Shown piece by piece: positions 1 to 7,231 of a DNA stretch of 9,859 nucleotides; the first letter of the stretch is position 1, and each line of letters begins with the position of its first letter. The notes beneath the pieces were generated by a model. The model had not been told where the DNA came from and did not search any database. It saw nothing but the letters and a program-made list of their open reading frames with translations. Source of the stretch: Dictyoglomota bacterium (GTDB taxonomy: Bacteria > Dictyoglomota > Dictyoglomia > Dictyoglomales > Dictyoglomaceae); the NCBI GenBank assembly GCA_029776735.1, contig JAKOUL010000079.1, positions 1 to 9,859 of the forward strand. The letters run 5' to 3'. A program made the position numbers and the translations under genes.

Positions 1-2
1 AG

Positions 3-194
3 CCTTATGTTAAAAATAAAAGTTTTGATGACTATGGTCCAATAAAAGTGCCAGAAGATAATTATTTTGTATTGGGAGATAATAGGCCTGTAAGTGTAGA
101 CAGTAGATACTGGGGATTTGTCCCCCAAAAAAATCTTATAGGTAGAGCGATATTTCTTTTATGGCCTCCTCAAAGAATAGGTACTGTGAAATAG
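3..194 (+). CDS. lepB: Signal peptidase I, C-terminal fragment (5' end outside window)
   Basis: Only the last 63 codons are present; the reading frame is open from base 3 to a TAG stop at 192-194. The translation carries the C-terminal S26 signature: [20 protein letters not shown] followed by YWGFV, which matches conserved box D (GDNR...S.DSR.WG.V), and then the IGRA-type box E before the terminal FLLWPP. Members of this family are membrane-anchored Ser/Lys proteases that cut signal peptides from exported proteins on the outer face of the membrane. The catalytic Ser and Lys lie further upstream and cannot be checked here. The gene overlaps the RNase HII start by 34 bases in another frame, so the two are probably co-transcribed and coupled. 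The family call is firm, but the intactness of the whole gene is unknown. Confidence 0.9.
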   Translation, partial: PYVKNKSFDDYGPIKVPEDNYFVLGDNRPVSVDSRYWGFVPQKNLIGRAIFLLWPPQRIGTVK

Positions 195-772
195 GAGAAA
201 GGGAAAGAGAGTTTTGGCATTATTTTAGATTTATTGCAGGTATAGATGAGGCAGGAAGAGGAGCATTAGCAGGTCCTGTTTATGCAGGAGCAGTTATTCT
301 TCCTCCTTTCTCCTCAATACCTGTAAAGGATTCTAAACTTTTGACTCCTAAAAAAAGGGAAGAACTTTTTGAAGTTATAAAAAAAGAAGCTGTAGCATGG
401 AGTTTTGGTTTCTCATCTGTAGAAGAGATTGAAGAATTAGGTATATTAAAAGCTACCTTTCTGGCCATGAAAAGAGCTATTGTAGGTCTTCAGGTGGAAC
501 CAGAGTATATTTTGGTAGATGGAAATATACCTATTCCAGAGCTTTCTATCCCTCAAGAGACAGTAGTTAAAGGAGATAGATATTGCTTGAATGTAGCATC
601 TGCATCTATAGTAGCAAAAGTGCTTAGGGATAGATTTATGAGAGAACTTGATAAGTCTTATCCTTTATATGGCTTTAGTAAACATAAAGGTTATGCCACA
701 AGAGAACATAGAGATAAAATTAAGGTATTTGGAAGCTCAGAAGTCCATAGGAAAACCTTTAAACTTTTATGA
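161..772 (+). CDS. rnhB: Ribonuclease HII
   Basis: This encodes 203 aa, a normal length for bacterial RNase HII. The enzyme cleaves the RNA strand of RNA-DNA hybrids and single ribonucleotides embedded in DNA, acting in the cytoplasm with divalent metal. The conserved GIDEAGRG motif is at residues 27-34 (acidic D29 and E30), DSKLL at 57-61, VDGN at 119-122 (D120), and KGDR at 137-140 (D139). These four acidic residues match the DEDD active site known for the family. The [11 protein letters not shown] helix (147-157) and [10 protein letters not shown] (171-180) are also typical. No other good start lies between ATG 161 and the first catalytic motif, so ATG 161 is taken. Its Shine-Dalgarno is weak, which fits coupling to the overlapping upstream lepB. 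It ends in ATGA, shared with the next gene. Confidence 0.95.
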   Translation: MASSKNRYCEIGEREREFWHYFRFIAGIDEAGRGALAGPVYAGAVILPPFSSIPVKDSKLLTPKKREELFEVIKKEAVAWSFGFSSVEEIEELGILKATFLAMKRAIVGLQVEPEYILVDGNIPIPELSIPQETVVKGDRYCLNVASASIVAKVLRDRFMRELDKSYPLYGFSKHKGYATREHRDKIKVFGSSEVHRKTFKLL

Positions 773-1125
773 ATAAAAAAGAGATAGGAGAAATAGGAGA
801 AAAATTTGCTGTAGAATTTTTTGAACAACGAGGTTTTAATATATTACATAGAAATCTTAGGTTCAAATTCGGGGAATTAGATTTAGTGGTAGAAAAAAAT
901 GGAGTTTTAGCTTTTGTAGAGGTAAAAACCAGGAGTAACACTAATTTTGGAGAGCCTATTGAAGCAGTAGATTATAAAAAACAGGAGAAGATTAAAAAAA
1001 TGGCAGAGGCTTTTCTTGCAAATTATAAAAAGGTAGTTAAAGGAGTAAGATTTGATGTCTTAAGTGTAATAATTTTGCCTGAAGGGAAAATATCTTCTTG
1101 GGAGTATATTCCTAATGCTTTCTAA
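769..1125 (+). CDS. YraN/UPF0102 family protein (restriction-endonuclease-like fold)
   Basis: This 118-aa protein has the full UPF0102 pattern: an N-terminal GEIGEKFAVEFF helix (7-18), FGELDLV at 34-40 (E36 and D38), and the core AFVEVKTR at 48-55 (E51 and K53). Together these form a PD-(D/E)XK nuclease-like site, and RFDV follows at 94-97. The family's biochemical role is not well settled; the fold implies a DNA- or RNA-cleaving enzyme related to Holliday-junction resolvases. Its ATG overlaps the rnhB stop as ATGA and there is no clear Shine-Dalgarno, so translation is probably by re-initiation after rnhB. The last 11 bases overlap comM. Adjacency to rnhB and comM is common in bacteria and supports a DNA-metabolism role by inference only. 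Confidence 0.9.
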   Translation: MNKKEIGEIGEKFAVEFFEQRGFNILHRNLRFKFGELDLVVEKNGVLAFVEVKTRSNTNFGEPIEAVDYKKQEKIKKMAEAFLANYKKVVKGVRFDVLSVIILPEGKISSWEYIPNAF

Positions 1126-2629
1126 GATAAAATCTGCCGTTCTTTTAGGTTTGAAATGCTATGAGGTAGAAGTAGAGATTGATATTTCTCAGGGAGTGCC
1201 AAGCTTTAATATTGTAGGGCTTGCAGAACAAGAGGTGCAAGAGGCAAGGGAAAGAGTAAGATCAGCATTAAAAAACTCGGGATATGAATTTCCTTTAAAG
1301 AGGATAACTGTAAATTTAGCTCCTGCAGATTTGAGAAAAGATAGTCCTTTATTTGATCTTCCTATCGCAATAGGTATTCTCTCTACTCAAATTAATTTTA
1401 GTTTTGATCCCAATAAAATAGCTTTTTTAGGGGAACTTGCTCTTGATGGAAGGGTGAGACGTGGCAAAGGACTGGTTTCTCTCATTTCTGGACTTAAAAA
1501 TTATGGATATAAAAAGGTTGTGGTTCCTAAAGAAAACGCTTTAGAATGTAGTTTGATAAAAGATATGGAAATCTATCCGGTAGAGCATTTTTCTGAAGTA
1601 GTAAAATTCTTACAAGGAGAATTGAAAATAAGTCCTTTAGACTTTAAGATTCCTGATTATGTACCTTCCTTTGAAGAAGATTTTTCTATTGTAAAAGGGC
1701 AAGAAGTTGCAAAAAGAGTTTTAGAAATTTCTGCTTCAGGTGGACACAATGTACTTATGGTTGGTCCTCCTGGAACAGGTAAGACCCTTCTTGCAAGGAC
1801 TCTTCCCTCTATTCTTCCTCCTTTGAGTTATGAAGAGGCTTTTGAAGTTACAGAGATTTATAGTGTAGCGGGATTTCTAAAAGATGAGTATTTAATACAA
1901 AAAAGACCTTTTAGGAGTCCTCATCATACGATTTCTTATGCTGGACTTTTAGGGGGAGGAAGTACACCTCAAATAGGTGAGATTAGTCTTGCTCATAGAG
2001 GAGTACTTTTTTTGGATGAACTTCCAGAATTTAGAAGAGATGTTCTTGAAGCATTAAGACAACCTTTGGAAGAAGGAAAGGTTATCATCTCAAGATCTAA
2101 ATATTCGGTTACTTATCCTGCACAATTTATCCTTATAGGAAGTATGAATCCTTGTAAGTGTGGCTATTTTGGAGATAAAGAGAAAGAATGTACTTGTTTT
2201 CCTTATGAGATCAAAAACTATTGGAGTAAGATCTCTGGTCCACTTTTGGATAGGTTTGATCTAAGGGTGTATGTGGGAAGAGTTGAAAAGGACAAGATTT
2301 TTGGTGATACATCTTATGAGAGTTCCGAAGAGATCAGAAAAAGGGTAGAGAAAGCAAGAAAAATTCAACAAGAGCGATTTAAAAAAGAGCAAATATTTAC
2401 AAACTCTCAGATGTCTCCTAAACATTTGAAAAAGTATTGTCCTCTATCTTTTGAGGTAAAAAATTTTCTATCTAATGTGATGGAAAAATTGAAATTATCT
2501 TTAAGAGGTATGGATAGGATAATTAGAGTTTCAAGAACTATAGCAGATTTAGAAGGTAGCGAAGATATCAGATTAGAGCATTTAGCAGAAGCAGTTTCGT
2601 ATAGAGGTTTAGAAGATTTTATAAAATAA
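1115..2629 (+). CDS. comM: ComM/YifB family AAA+ ATPase (Mg-chelatase-like)
   Basis: This encodes 504 aa, the usual family length. The N-terminal ChlI-like domain is at about 20-165. The Mg-chelatase AAA+ core spans about 190-390, with Walker A GPPGTGKT at 217-224, Walker B VLFLDE at 297-302, sensor-1 SMN at 343-345 and LLDRFD at 377-382 carrying the probable arginine finger R380. The C-terminal helical domain occupies about 405-500. A cysteine cluster in the family-specific insert (C347, C349, C359, C361) could bind metal. In naturally transformable bacteria ComM is a hexameric helicase that extends branch migration of incoming DNA; YifB in other species is less understood. Despite the fold it is not a chlorophyll-pathway chelatase. 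ATG 1115 is preceded by GGGAG at 1100-1104. It overlaps the preceding gene by 11 bases. Confidence 0.93.
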   Translation: MLSKIKSAVLLGLKCYEVEVEIDISQGVPSFNIVGLAEQEVQEARERVRSALKNSGYEFPLKRITVNLAPADLRKDSPLFDLPIAIGILSTQINFSFDPNKIAFLGELALDGRVRRGKGLVSLISGLKNYGYKKVVVPKENALECSLIKDMEIYPVEHFSEVVKFLQGELKISPLDFKIPDYVPSFEEDFSIVKGQEVAKRVLEISASGGHNVLMVGPPGTGKTLLARTLPSILPPLSYEEAFEVTEIYSVAGFLKDEYLIQKRPFRSPHHTISYAGLLGGGSTPQIGEISLAHRGVLFLDELPEFRRDVLEALRQPLEEGKVIISRSKYSVTYPAQFILIGSMNPCKCGYFGDKEKECTCFPYEIKNYWSKISGPLLDRFDLRVYVGRVEKDKIFGDTSYESSEEIRKRVEKARKIQQERFKKEQIFTNSQMSPKHLKKYCPLSFEVKNFLSNVMEKLKLSLRGMDRIIRVSRTIADLEGSEDIRLEHLAEAVSYRGLEDFIK

Positions 2630-2638
2630 TCCTAATGA

Positions 2639-2646
2639 AAGGGGGT
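2639..2646 (+). promoter_or_regulatory. Shine-Dalgarno site that decides the permease start
   Basis: AAGGGGGT resembles the consensus AAGGAGGT with one A-to-G change, tolerated as G-U pairing with 16S rRNA. It lies 2 bases before TTG 2648 but 8 bases before TTG 2654, so the spacing favours the second TTG as the real start. Confidence 0.65.
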
Positions 2647-2653
2647 TTTGATT

Positions 2654-3970
2654 TTGAAAAGGCTTGAGGATTATTTTGAGTTCAAAAAGTATAATACTAA
2701 TTGGGCTAATGAAATTATAGCAGGACTTACCACATTTGTTACCATGGCCTATATTCTCTTCGTAAACCCAAATATTTTGGGAGATGTAGGAATGTCTAAA
2801 GGTGCAGTGATGATGGCAACAGCTATTGGATCTGGAATTGCAACTTTAACTATGGGACTTTATGCAAAACTTCCTTTTGCTCTTGCTCCTGGGATGGGTC
2901 TTAATGCATATTTTGCTTATTCAGTATGTCAAGGTCTTGGTCTTCCTTGGCAGGTAGCATTAGGAGCTGTGTTTATTGATGGAATAATTTTCTTACTTCT
3001 TTCTATTACTCCAGTAAGAAAGTGGATTATTCAGTCTATTCCCCTTAATATTAAAATGGCAGCTTCAGTTGGTATAGGACTTTTTATAGCTCTTATTGGA
3101 TTAAAAAATGCAGGAATTGTAGTAGGAAATGAGGCCACTTTAATAGGATTAGGCAATTTAGGAGCTCCAGAGACATTTCTCTCAGTATTAGGAATCTTAA
3201 TTATAGCATTACTTATGGCTTTGAAAGTAAGAGGAAATATTCTATTGGGAATTATAATCACGGCTATCTTAGGAATATTTATAAAAGGATCTAATGGGAT
3301 TCCTATCACTCAGATTTCTGGTAGTATTGTAGCTTTGCCAAGTTGGACTGAATTTTCAAAAACTTTCTTATCTTTGGATATTTTAGGAGCTTTGCAATGG
3401 GGACTTTTTTCAGTGATATTTACCTTTACCTTTGTAGATATGTTTGATACAGTAGGTACAATTTCAGGGCTTGCAGCAAAACTTAATATATTGAGAGAGG
3501 ATGGACTTTTTGATGGAGCAGAAAAAGCTTTAATAACTGATGCGGTAGGTACAGTAGCAGGTGCCCTTTGTGGTACTTCCACAATTACCACTTATGTTGA
3601 ATCTGCCGCAGGTATTGCTGAGGGAGGAAAAACAGGAGCTGTATCTTTTGTGGTAGGTATATTATTCTTACTTTCCTTATTTTTCTGGCCTTTGGCAGGT
3701 ATGATTCCCTCTTCTGCCACAGCTCCAGCATTAGTTATAGTTGGTTTTTTAATGATGGAGCCTATCTTAAAAGTTAATTTTAAAGATGTAGATGAAGCAC
3801 TACCTGCATTTATAACCATTATATCAATGCCTTTTACCTATTCTGTAGCGAATGGATTGATCTTTGGAATACTGAGCTATGTACTTTTAAAACTTATTAC
3901 TGGCAAGTTTAAAGATCTCAATTCTGTATTAATTATATTGACAATCTTATTCTTAATATACTTAGCTTAG
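2654..3970 (+). CDS. NCS2 purine permease, AzgA/PbuG type
   Basis: From TTG 2654 this encodes 438 aa, typical of AzgA-like transporters. The protein is strongly hydrophobic, with about 12-14 membrane spans expected for the fold. Family motifs are the N-terminal EIIAGLTTFVTMAYILFVNP, ALAPGMGLNAYFAY at about 76-89, FVDMFDTVGT at about 260-269 and CGTSTITTYVESAAG followed by IAEGGKTG at about 306-328. Relatives import hypoxanthine, guanine or adenine by proton symport across the inner membrane; the exact base cannot be read from sequence. A longer version from TTG 2648 adds two residues but sits too close to the ribosome site, and the shorter form matches the usual MKR... N-terminus. It is the last gene before the terminator at 3981. 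No riboswitch precedes it, as only 24 bases separate it from comM, so its expression probably follows that unit. Confidence 0.9.
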   Translation: MKRLEDYFEFKKYNTNWANEIIAGLTTFVTMAYILFVNPNILGDVGMSKGAVMMATAIGSGIATLTMGLYAKLPFALAPGMGLNAYFAYSVCQGLGLPWQVALGAVFIDGIIFLLLSITPVRKWIIQSIPLNIKMAASVGIGLFIALIGLKNAGIVVGNEATLIGLGNLGAPETFLSVLGILIIALLMALKVRGNILLGIIITAILGIFIKGSNGIPITQISGSIVALPSWTEFSKTFLSLDILGALQWGLFSVIFTFTFVDMFDTVGTISGLAAKLNILREDGLFDGAEKALITDAVGTVAGALCGTSTITTYVESAAGIAEGGKTGAVSFVVGILFLLSLFFWPLAGMIPSSATAPALVIVGFLMMEPILKVNFKDVDEALPAFITIISMPFTYSVANGLIFGILSYVLLKLITGKFKDLNSVLIILTILFLIYLA

Positions 3971-3980
3971 AAGCTATGAT

Positions 3981-4017
3981 AGGGTACCTCTCTTTAATAA
4001 AAGGGGTACCCTGTTTT
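3981..4017 (+). terminator. Intrinsic terminator after the permease gene
   Basis: The left arm 3981-3991 (AGGGTACCTCT) pairs with the right arm 4002-4012 (AGGGGTACCCT) to form an 11-bp stem with one G-U wobble and a 10-base loop at 3992-4001. A short run of four T follows at 4014-4017. The stem is strong but the T tract is short, so termination may be incomplete. It separates the lepB-to-permease unit from the dprA unit. Confidence 0.78.
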
Positions 4018-4044
4018 GAAAATAGATCTCTCTTGTGTTAAAAT
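4016..4044 (+). promoter_or_regulatory. Sigma70-type promoter for dprA-topA-trmFO-xerC
   Basis: The -35 box TTGAAA (4016-4021) and the -10 box TAAAAT (4039-4044) are separated by exactly 17 bases, and TGT (4036-4038) gives an extended -10. Each box differs from consensus at one position. The predicted transcription start is about 4051-4053, at or within two bases of ATG 4053. The -35 box overlaps the last two T of the preceding terminator. This is the only strong promoter I found in the window. It is a motif-based prediction. Confidence 0.72.
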
Positions 4045-4052
4045 ACCCGAGA

Positions 4053-5138
4053 ATGTTTGATAATAATTTTAATTATGAGGATAGACCCTTTTTATATGCC
4101 TTGAGCTTTTTCCCCTCTATGTTTAGGAGATGGGAAGAGTGGGCTAATATTATCTCTGTAAAAGATCTTTTTTCTCTTACAGAGAAAGAAATCTTAGATC
4201 TTTTTTCTTATTCTTCTATCATTCAGGAGTTTTTGATATTTAGACGAAAAAATTCATGGGAGAAATTATGGGAGGACCTCTTAAAAAGAAATATAAAAAT
4301 GGTTGTTTATGGAGAAGATGGCTACCCTCCTCTTTTAAAGGAGATTAAGAGTTCACCATCCTTTCTCCTTTATAAGGGAACTTTAGAGGGAGAGAAATTT
4401 ATTGCTATAGTTGGTACAAGAAATCCTACCTCATATGGAATAAAAATTGCAGAAAATTTAGCAAAAGAATTAGTAAAGTATGGTTTTGTCATAATAAGTG
4501 GACTTGCCTATGGAATAGATACTTGTGCTCACAAAGGAGCATTGGAAGGTGGAGGAACTACATGGGCAATTCTTGGAAGTTCTCTAGATCATATCTATCC
4601 CTCAAGAAATATAAATTTAGCCGAGAAAATTATAGAAAGTGGAGCTTTAATCTCTGAATACCATTTAGGGACAAAACCTTCTCGTTATACCTTTCCTCAG
4701 AGAAATAGGATTATAAGTGGAATATCTCAAGGTGTAGTTATTGTTGAGGCTGGAGAAAAGAGCGGGGCTCTTATAACTGCAGATTTTGCTCTGGATCAAG
4801 GAAGAGAGGTCTTTGCTATACCTGGAAGAATAATTGACGATAAAAGTCAGGGGACTAATAAGTTGATTCAGGAGGGAGCCAAGTTAGTGATGGATGTAAG
4901 AGATATATTAGAAGAGTTTGGTATAGAGTATGAAAAAGAAGTAAAGGCTGTTTCTTTAGATCCAGAGGAGGAGAGGGTATTGCAAATTTTAACTTTTGAA
5001 CCTATATTTATTGAAGATATTTTTAGAATGATAGACATACCTATCACAAGACTCATGTTTATAATAATTTCTTTACAGGCAAAAGGACTTGTAGAAGAAT
5101 ATCCAGGGCAAAGATATGCTAAGAAAAAGGAAGTGTAG
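4053..5138 (+). CDS. dprA: DNA-processing protein DprA
   Basis: From ATG 4053 this encodes 361 aa. DprA binds incoming single-stranded DNA during transformation and loads RecA on it; it is also widespread in species with no proven competence. A helical N-terminal region (about 1-75) precedes the Rossmann-like DprA core, with IVGTRNPTSYG at about 119-129, SGLAYGIDTCAH at 149-160, FPQRNRIISG at 214-223, EAGEKSGALITA at 232-243 and IPGRI at 256-260. A C-terminal winged-helix domain follows (about 305-354). A GTG at 4035 is in frame and adds six residues, but it falls between the promoter's -35 and -10 boxes and has no ribosome site, so it would be untranscribed from that promoter. The chosen ATG also lacks a Shine-Dalgarno, consistent with leaderless translation. 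Only two bases separate the stop from topA. Confidence 0.93.
   Translation: MFDNNFNYEDRPFLYALSFFPSMFRRWEEWANIISVKDLFSLTEKEILDLFSYSSIIQEFLIFRRKNSWEKLWEDLLKRNIKMVVYGEDGYPPLLKEIKSSPSFLLYKGTLEGEKFIAIVGTRNPTSYGIKIAENLAKELVKYGFVIISGLAYGIDTCAHKGALEGGGTTWAILGSSLDHIYPSRNINLAEKIIESGALISEYHLGTKPSRYTFPQRNRIISGISQGVVIVEAGEKSGALITADFALDQGREVFAIPGRIIDDKSQGTNKLIQEGAKLVMDVRDILEEFGIEYEKEVKAVSLDPEEERVLQILTFEPIFIEDIFRMIDIPITRLMFIIISLQAKGLVEEYPGQRYAKKKEV
4153..4208 (+). repeat. Inverted and direct repeats in the dprA 5' coding region
   Basis: A 9-base inverted repeat, TCTCTGTAA (4153-4161) and TTACAGAGA (4177-4185), encloses the perfect 12-base palindrome AAAAGATCTTTT (4160-4171). A 13-base unit, AGATCTTTTTTCT, occurs at 4163-4175 and again at 4196-4208, exactly 33 bases apart and in the same frame, each copy encoding Asp-Leu-Phe-Ser or its equivalent. 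The two structures compete for the same bases. This may be chance in AT-rich coding DNA; no function is claimed. Confidence 0.5.
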
Positions 5139-5140
5139 AA

Positions 5141-7231
5141 ATGAAGGAAAACAAAAAGTTAGTAATAGTTGAATCTCCAGCAAAAGCTAAAACTATTGAA
5201 AAAATATTAGGGAAAGATTTCAAAGTGGTTGCTTCATATGGGCATGTGAGAGATCTTCCTGAAAAGGAACTGGGATTAGATATTGAAAAAAATTTTAAAC
5301 CTAAATATGTGATTCTTCCTTCAAAAAAAGAAGTTATAGAGAATATTAAAAAACTATCTCAAGATGCAGAGCATCTTTATCTTGCTACCGACCCTGATAG
5401 AGAAGGAGAAGCTATTGCATGGCATTTAGTCCAAATTCTAAAGCTTCCTAAGGAGAAGTTTTCAAGGATAGAGTTTCATGAGATCACCCCAAGGATTATA
5501 CAGAATGCTATTAACTCTCCAAAGGATATTGATGAGAATAAGGTAGAGGCTCAGCAGGTGAGAAGAATCCTTGATAGACTCGTGGGATACCAGTTGAGCC
5601 CTCTTTTGTGGGATAAAGTTAGAAGAGGTCTTTCTGCAGGTAGAGTTCAATCTGTAGCTTTGAGGATCCTTTGTGAACGAGAGAAAGAAATTGAAGCATT
5701 TGTCCCCGAAGAATATTGGTATATTTTTGGAGAATTTGAAAATAAAGATAGTAAAAAAATATATGGCAGACTTGTAAAATTTAAAGATGAAGAGTTAAAT
5801 CTCAGGACTGAAGATGAAGTAAAGGAAATTATTTCAAAGCTTGAGACTCTTAAGTACCATGTGGATGATGTTATCAGAAGCGAAGAAAAGAGATCATCAC
5901 CATTACCTTTTATTACAAGTACTATGCAACAAGAAGCCTCAAAAAGATTCGGATTTCCTGTGGGGAAAACGATGAAAGTTGCTCAATCCCTATATGAAGG
6001 TGTAGATATAGGGGAAGAAAGAGTTGGACTGATAACATATATGAGAACAGATTCCACAAGAATTGCTCCTGAAGCAAGAACTGAAGCAGAAAAATATATT
6101 ACAGAGAAGTTTGGAAAAGAATTTTTAGGAAAAGAGAAAAAAGAAAAGAGAAAATTAGGAGTTCAAGGAGCTCATGAAGCTATAAGGCCCACATCAGTCT
6201 TTAGGTATCCTGAGGAAGTAAAGAAATATTTAACTGAAGATCAGTATAAACTTTATAAACTCATATGGGAAAGATTTATAGCAAGCCAGATGTCTCCAGC
6301 TATATTTGATGTGGTTGAGATATATGTAAAAGGTGGGGATTTCACCTTTCTTTCAAAGGGAAGAACTCTAAAATTTTCAGGATTTTTATCAATTTATCAT
6401 GATAGTGAAGAGAATGAAGGAGAAGAATTAGTCTTTATACCAGAGAAAGGGGAAGATTTAGTTCTTAATTCTTTAGATCCTAAGCAATATTTTACACAGC
6501 CTCCCTCAAGGTATACAGAAGCAACCTTAGTAAGAACCTTAGAGAGGAATGGAGTAGGAAGACCCAGTACTTATGCTACTATAATAGAGACTTTGAAAGA
6601 GAGAGAATATGTAGAACTTAAGGAAAGATTTTTAGTACCTACTACTCTTGGTAAAGTGGTAAATGAATTTTTAACTCAGAGTTTCCCACATTTAATAAAT
6701 GTTAAATTTACTGCAGAGATGGAAGAAAATCTGGATAAGATTGAAAATGGAAAGATTAAAGGACTTGAAGTTCTTAATGAATTTTATCCGCATTTTAAAG
6801 AGGAATTAGAAGCTGCTTATAATAATACTCAAAAAATATTAGTGGCAGAAAAGACTGATGAAAAATGTCCTATTTGTGGAAGTGACTTACTTTTGAGGAG
6901 AAACAAAAATGGGGAATACTATGCATGTTCTAAGTATCCAGAATGTAAGTATACAAGACCCATATATGAAGAGGCAGAGGGAAAATGTCCTTTGTGTGGT
7001 GGTACTGTTGTAAAGAAGAGAGCAAGAAAAGGCAAAGGTAAGTCAAGAACTTTTTGGGGATGTATGAATTATCCTAAGTGTACCTTTGCTTCTTCATACG
7101 AGCCTTTATCTGAAAAATGTCCTAAATGTGGAAGTATTTTACTCCGTGGTGAAAAATTTAAAAAATGTAGTAATAAGGAATGTGATTATATAGTTTGGAC
7201 CAGGAGGAGAACAAAAGCATGGAAAAAGTAA
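5141..7231 (+). CDS. topA: DNA topoisomerase I (type IA)
   Basis: This 696-aa enzyme relaxes negative supercoils by transient cleavage of one strand. The Toprim domain opens with VIVESPAKAKTIEKIL at 8-23 (E11) and includes DPDREGEAIAWH at 84-95, with metal-binding D84, D86 and E88. SAGRVQS is at 165-171. The catalytic tyrosine is Y300 in ITYMRTDSTRIAPEA, and GAHEAIRPT is at 343-351. Three Cys4 zinc fingers close the protein: C576/C579/C596/C602, C616/C619/C641/C647 and C660/C663/C676/C681. All cysteines are present, so the tail looks intact. It lacks a helicase domain and so is not reverse gyrase. ATG 5141 is preceded by AAGGAAGTG at 5127-5135, inside the end of dprA. Its 3' end overlaps the trmFO start. 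Confidence 0.97.
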   Translation: MKENKKLVIVESPAKAKTIEKILGKDFKVVASYGHVRDLPEKELGLDIEKNFKPKYVILPSKKEVIENIKKLSQDAEHLYLATDPDREGEAIAWHLVQILKLPKEKFSRIEFHEITPRIIQNAINSPKDIDENKVEAQQVRRILDRLVGYQLSPLLWDKVRRGLSAGRVQSVALRILCEREKEIEAFVPEEYWYIFGEFENKDSKKIYGRLVKFKDEELNLRTEDEVKEIISKLETLKYHVDDVIRSEEKRSSPLPFITSTMQQEASKRFGFPVGKTMKVAQSLYEGVDIGEERVGLITYMRTDSTRIAPEARTEAEKYITEKFGKEFLGKEKKEKRKLGVQGAHEAIRPTSVFRYPEEVKKYLTEDQYKLYKLIWERFIASQMSPAIFDVVEIYVKGGDFTFLSKGRTLKFSGFLSIYHDSEENEGEELVFIPEKGEDLVLNSLDPKQYFTQPPSRYTEATLVRTLERNGVGRPSTYATIIETLKEREYVELKERFLVPTTLGKVVNEFLTQSFPHLINVKFTAEMEENLDKIENGKIKGLEVLNEFYPHFKEELEAAYNNTQKILVAEKTDEKCPICGSDLLLRRNKNGEYYACSKYPECKYTRPIYEEAEGKCPLCGGTVVKKRARKGKGKSRTFWGCMNYPKCTFASSYEPLSEKCPKCGSILLRGEKFKKCSNKECDYIVWTRRRTKAWKK
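7202..7209 (+). promoter_or_regulatory. Shine-Dalgarno site that decides the trmFO start
   Basis: AGGAGGAG lies inside the last codons of topA, 9-11 bases before ATG 7219. An in-frame TTG at 7195 lies upstream of this site and so cannot use it, which favours ATG 7219. Confidence 0.8.

Noticed and set aside
1115..2629. Magnesium chelatase for (bacterio)chlorophyll synthesis
   Set aside because: The ChlI-like N-terminal domain plus Mg-chelatase AAA+ core of about 500 aa is the ComM/YifB architecture, and no pigment genes are nearby.
2630..2653. Purine riboswitch upstream of the permease
   Set aside because: Only 24 bases separate it from comM, too few for the roughly 70-base aptamer, and no aptamer-like pairing is visible.
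3031..3819. Three consecutive minus-strand open frames opposite the permease gene
   Set aside because: They are antisense shadows of a strongly coding hydrophobic gene. They lack ribosome sites and family motifs, and are rich in Ser, Pro, Ile and Lys as expected from the complementary strand.
3938..3980. TTGACA at 3938-3943 and TATGAT at 3975-3980 as a promoter before the terminator
   Set aside because: The two boxes are 31 bases apart, too far to work together. TATGAT paired with TTAATA (3953-3958, 16-base spacing) is possible but weak, and it would start transcription inside the terminator stem.
6863..7190. Cysteine-rich tail of TopA as a fused extra domain
   Set aside because: Three Cys4 zinc fingers at the C-terminus are usual for bacterial topoisomerase I.
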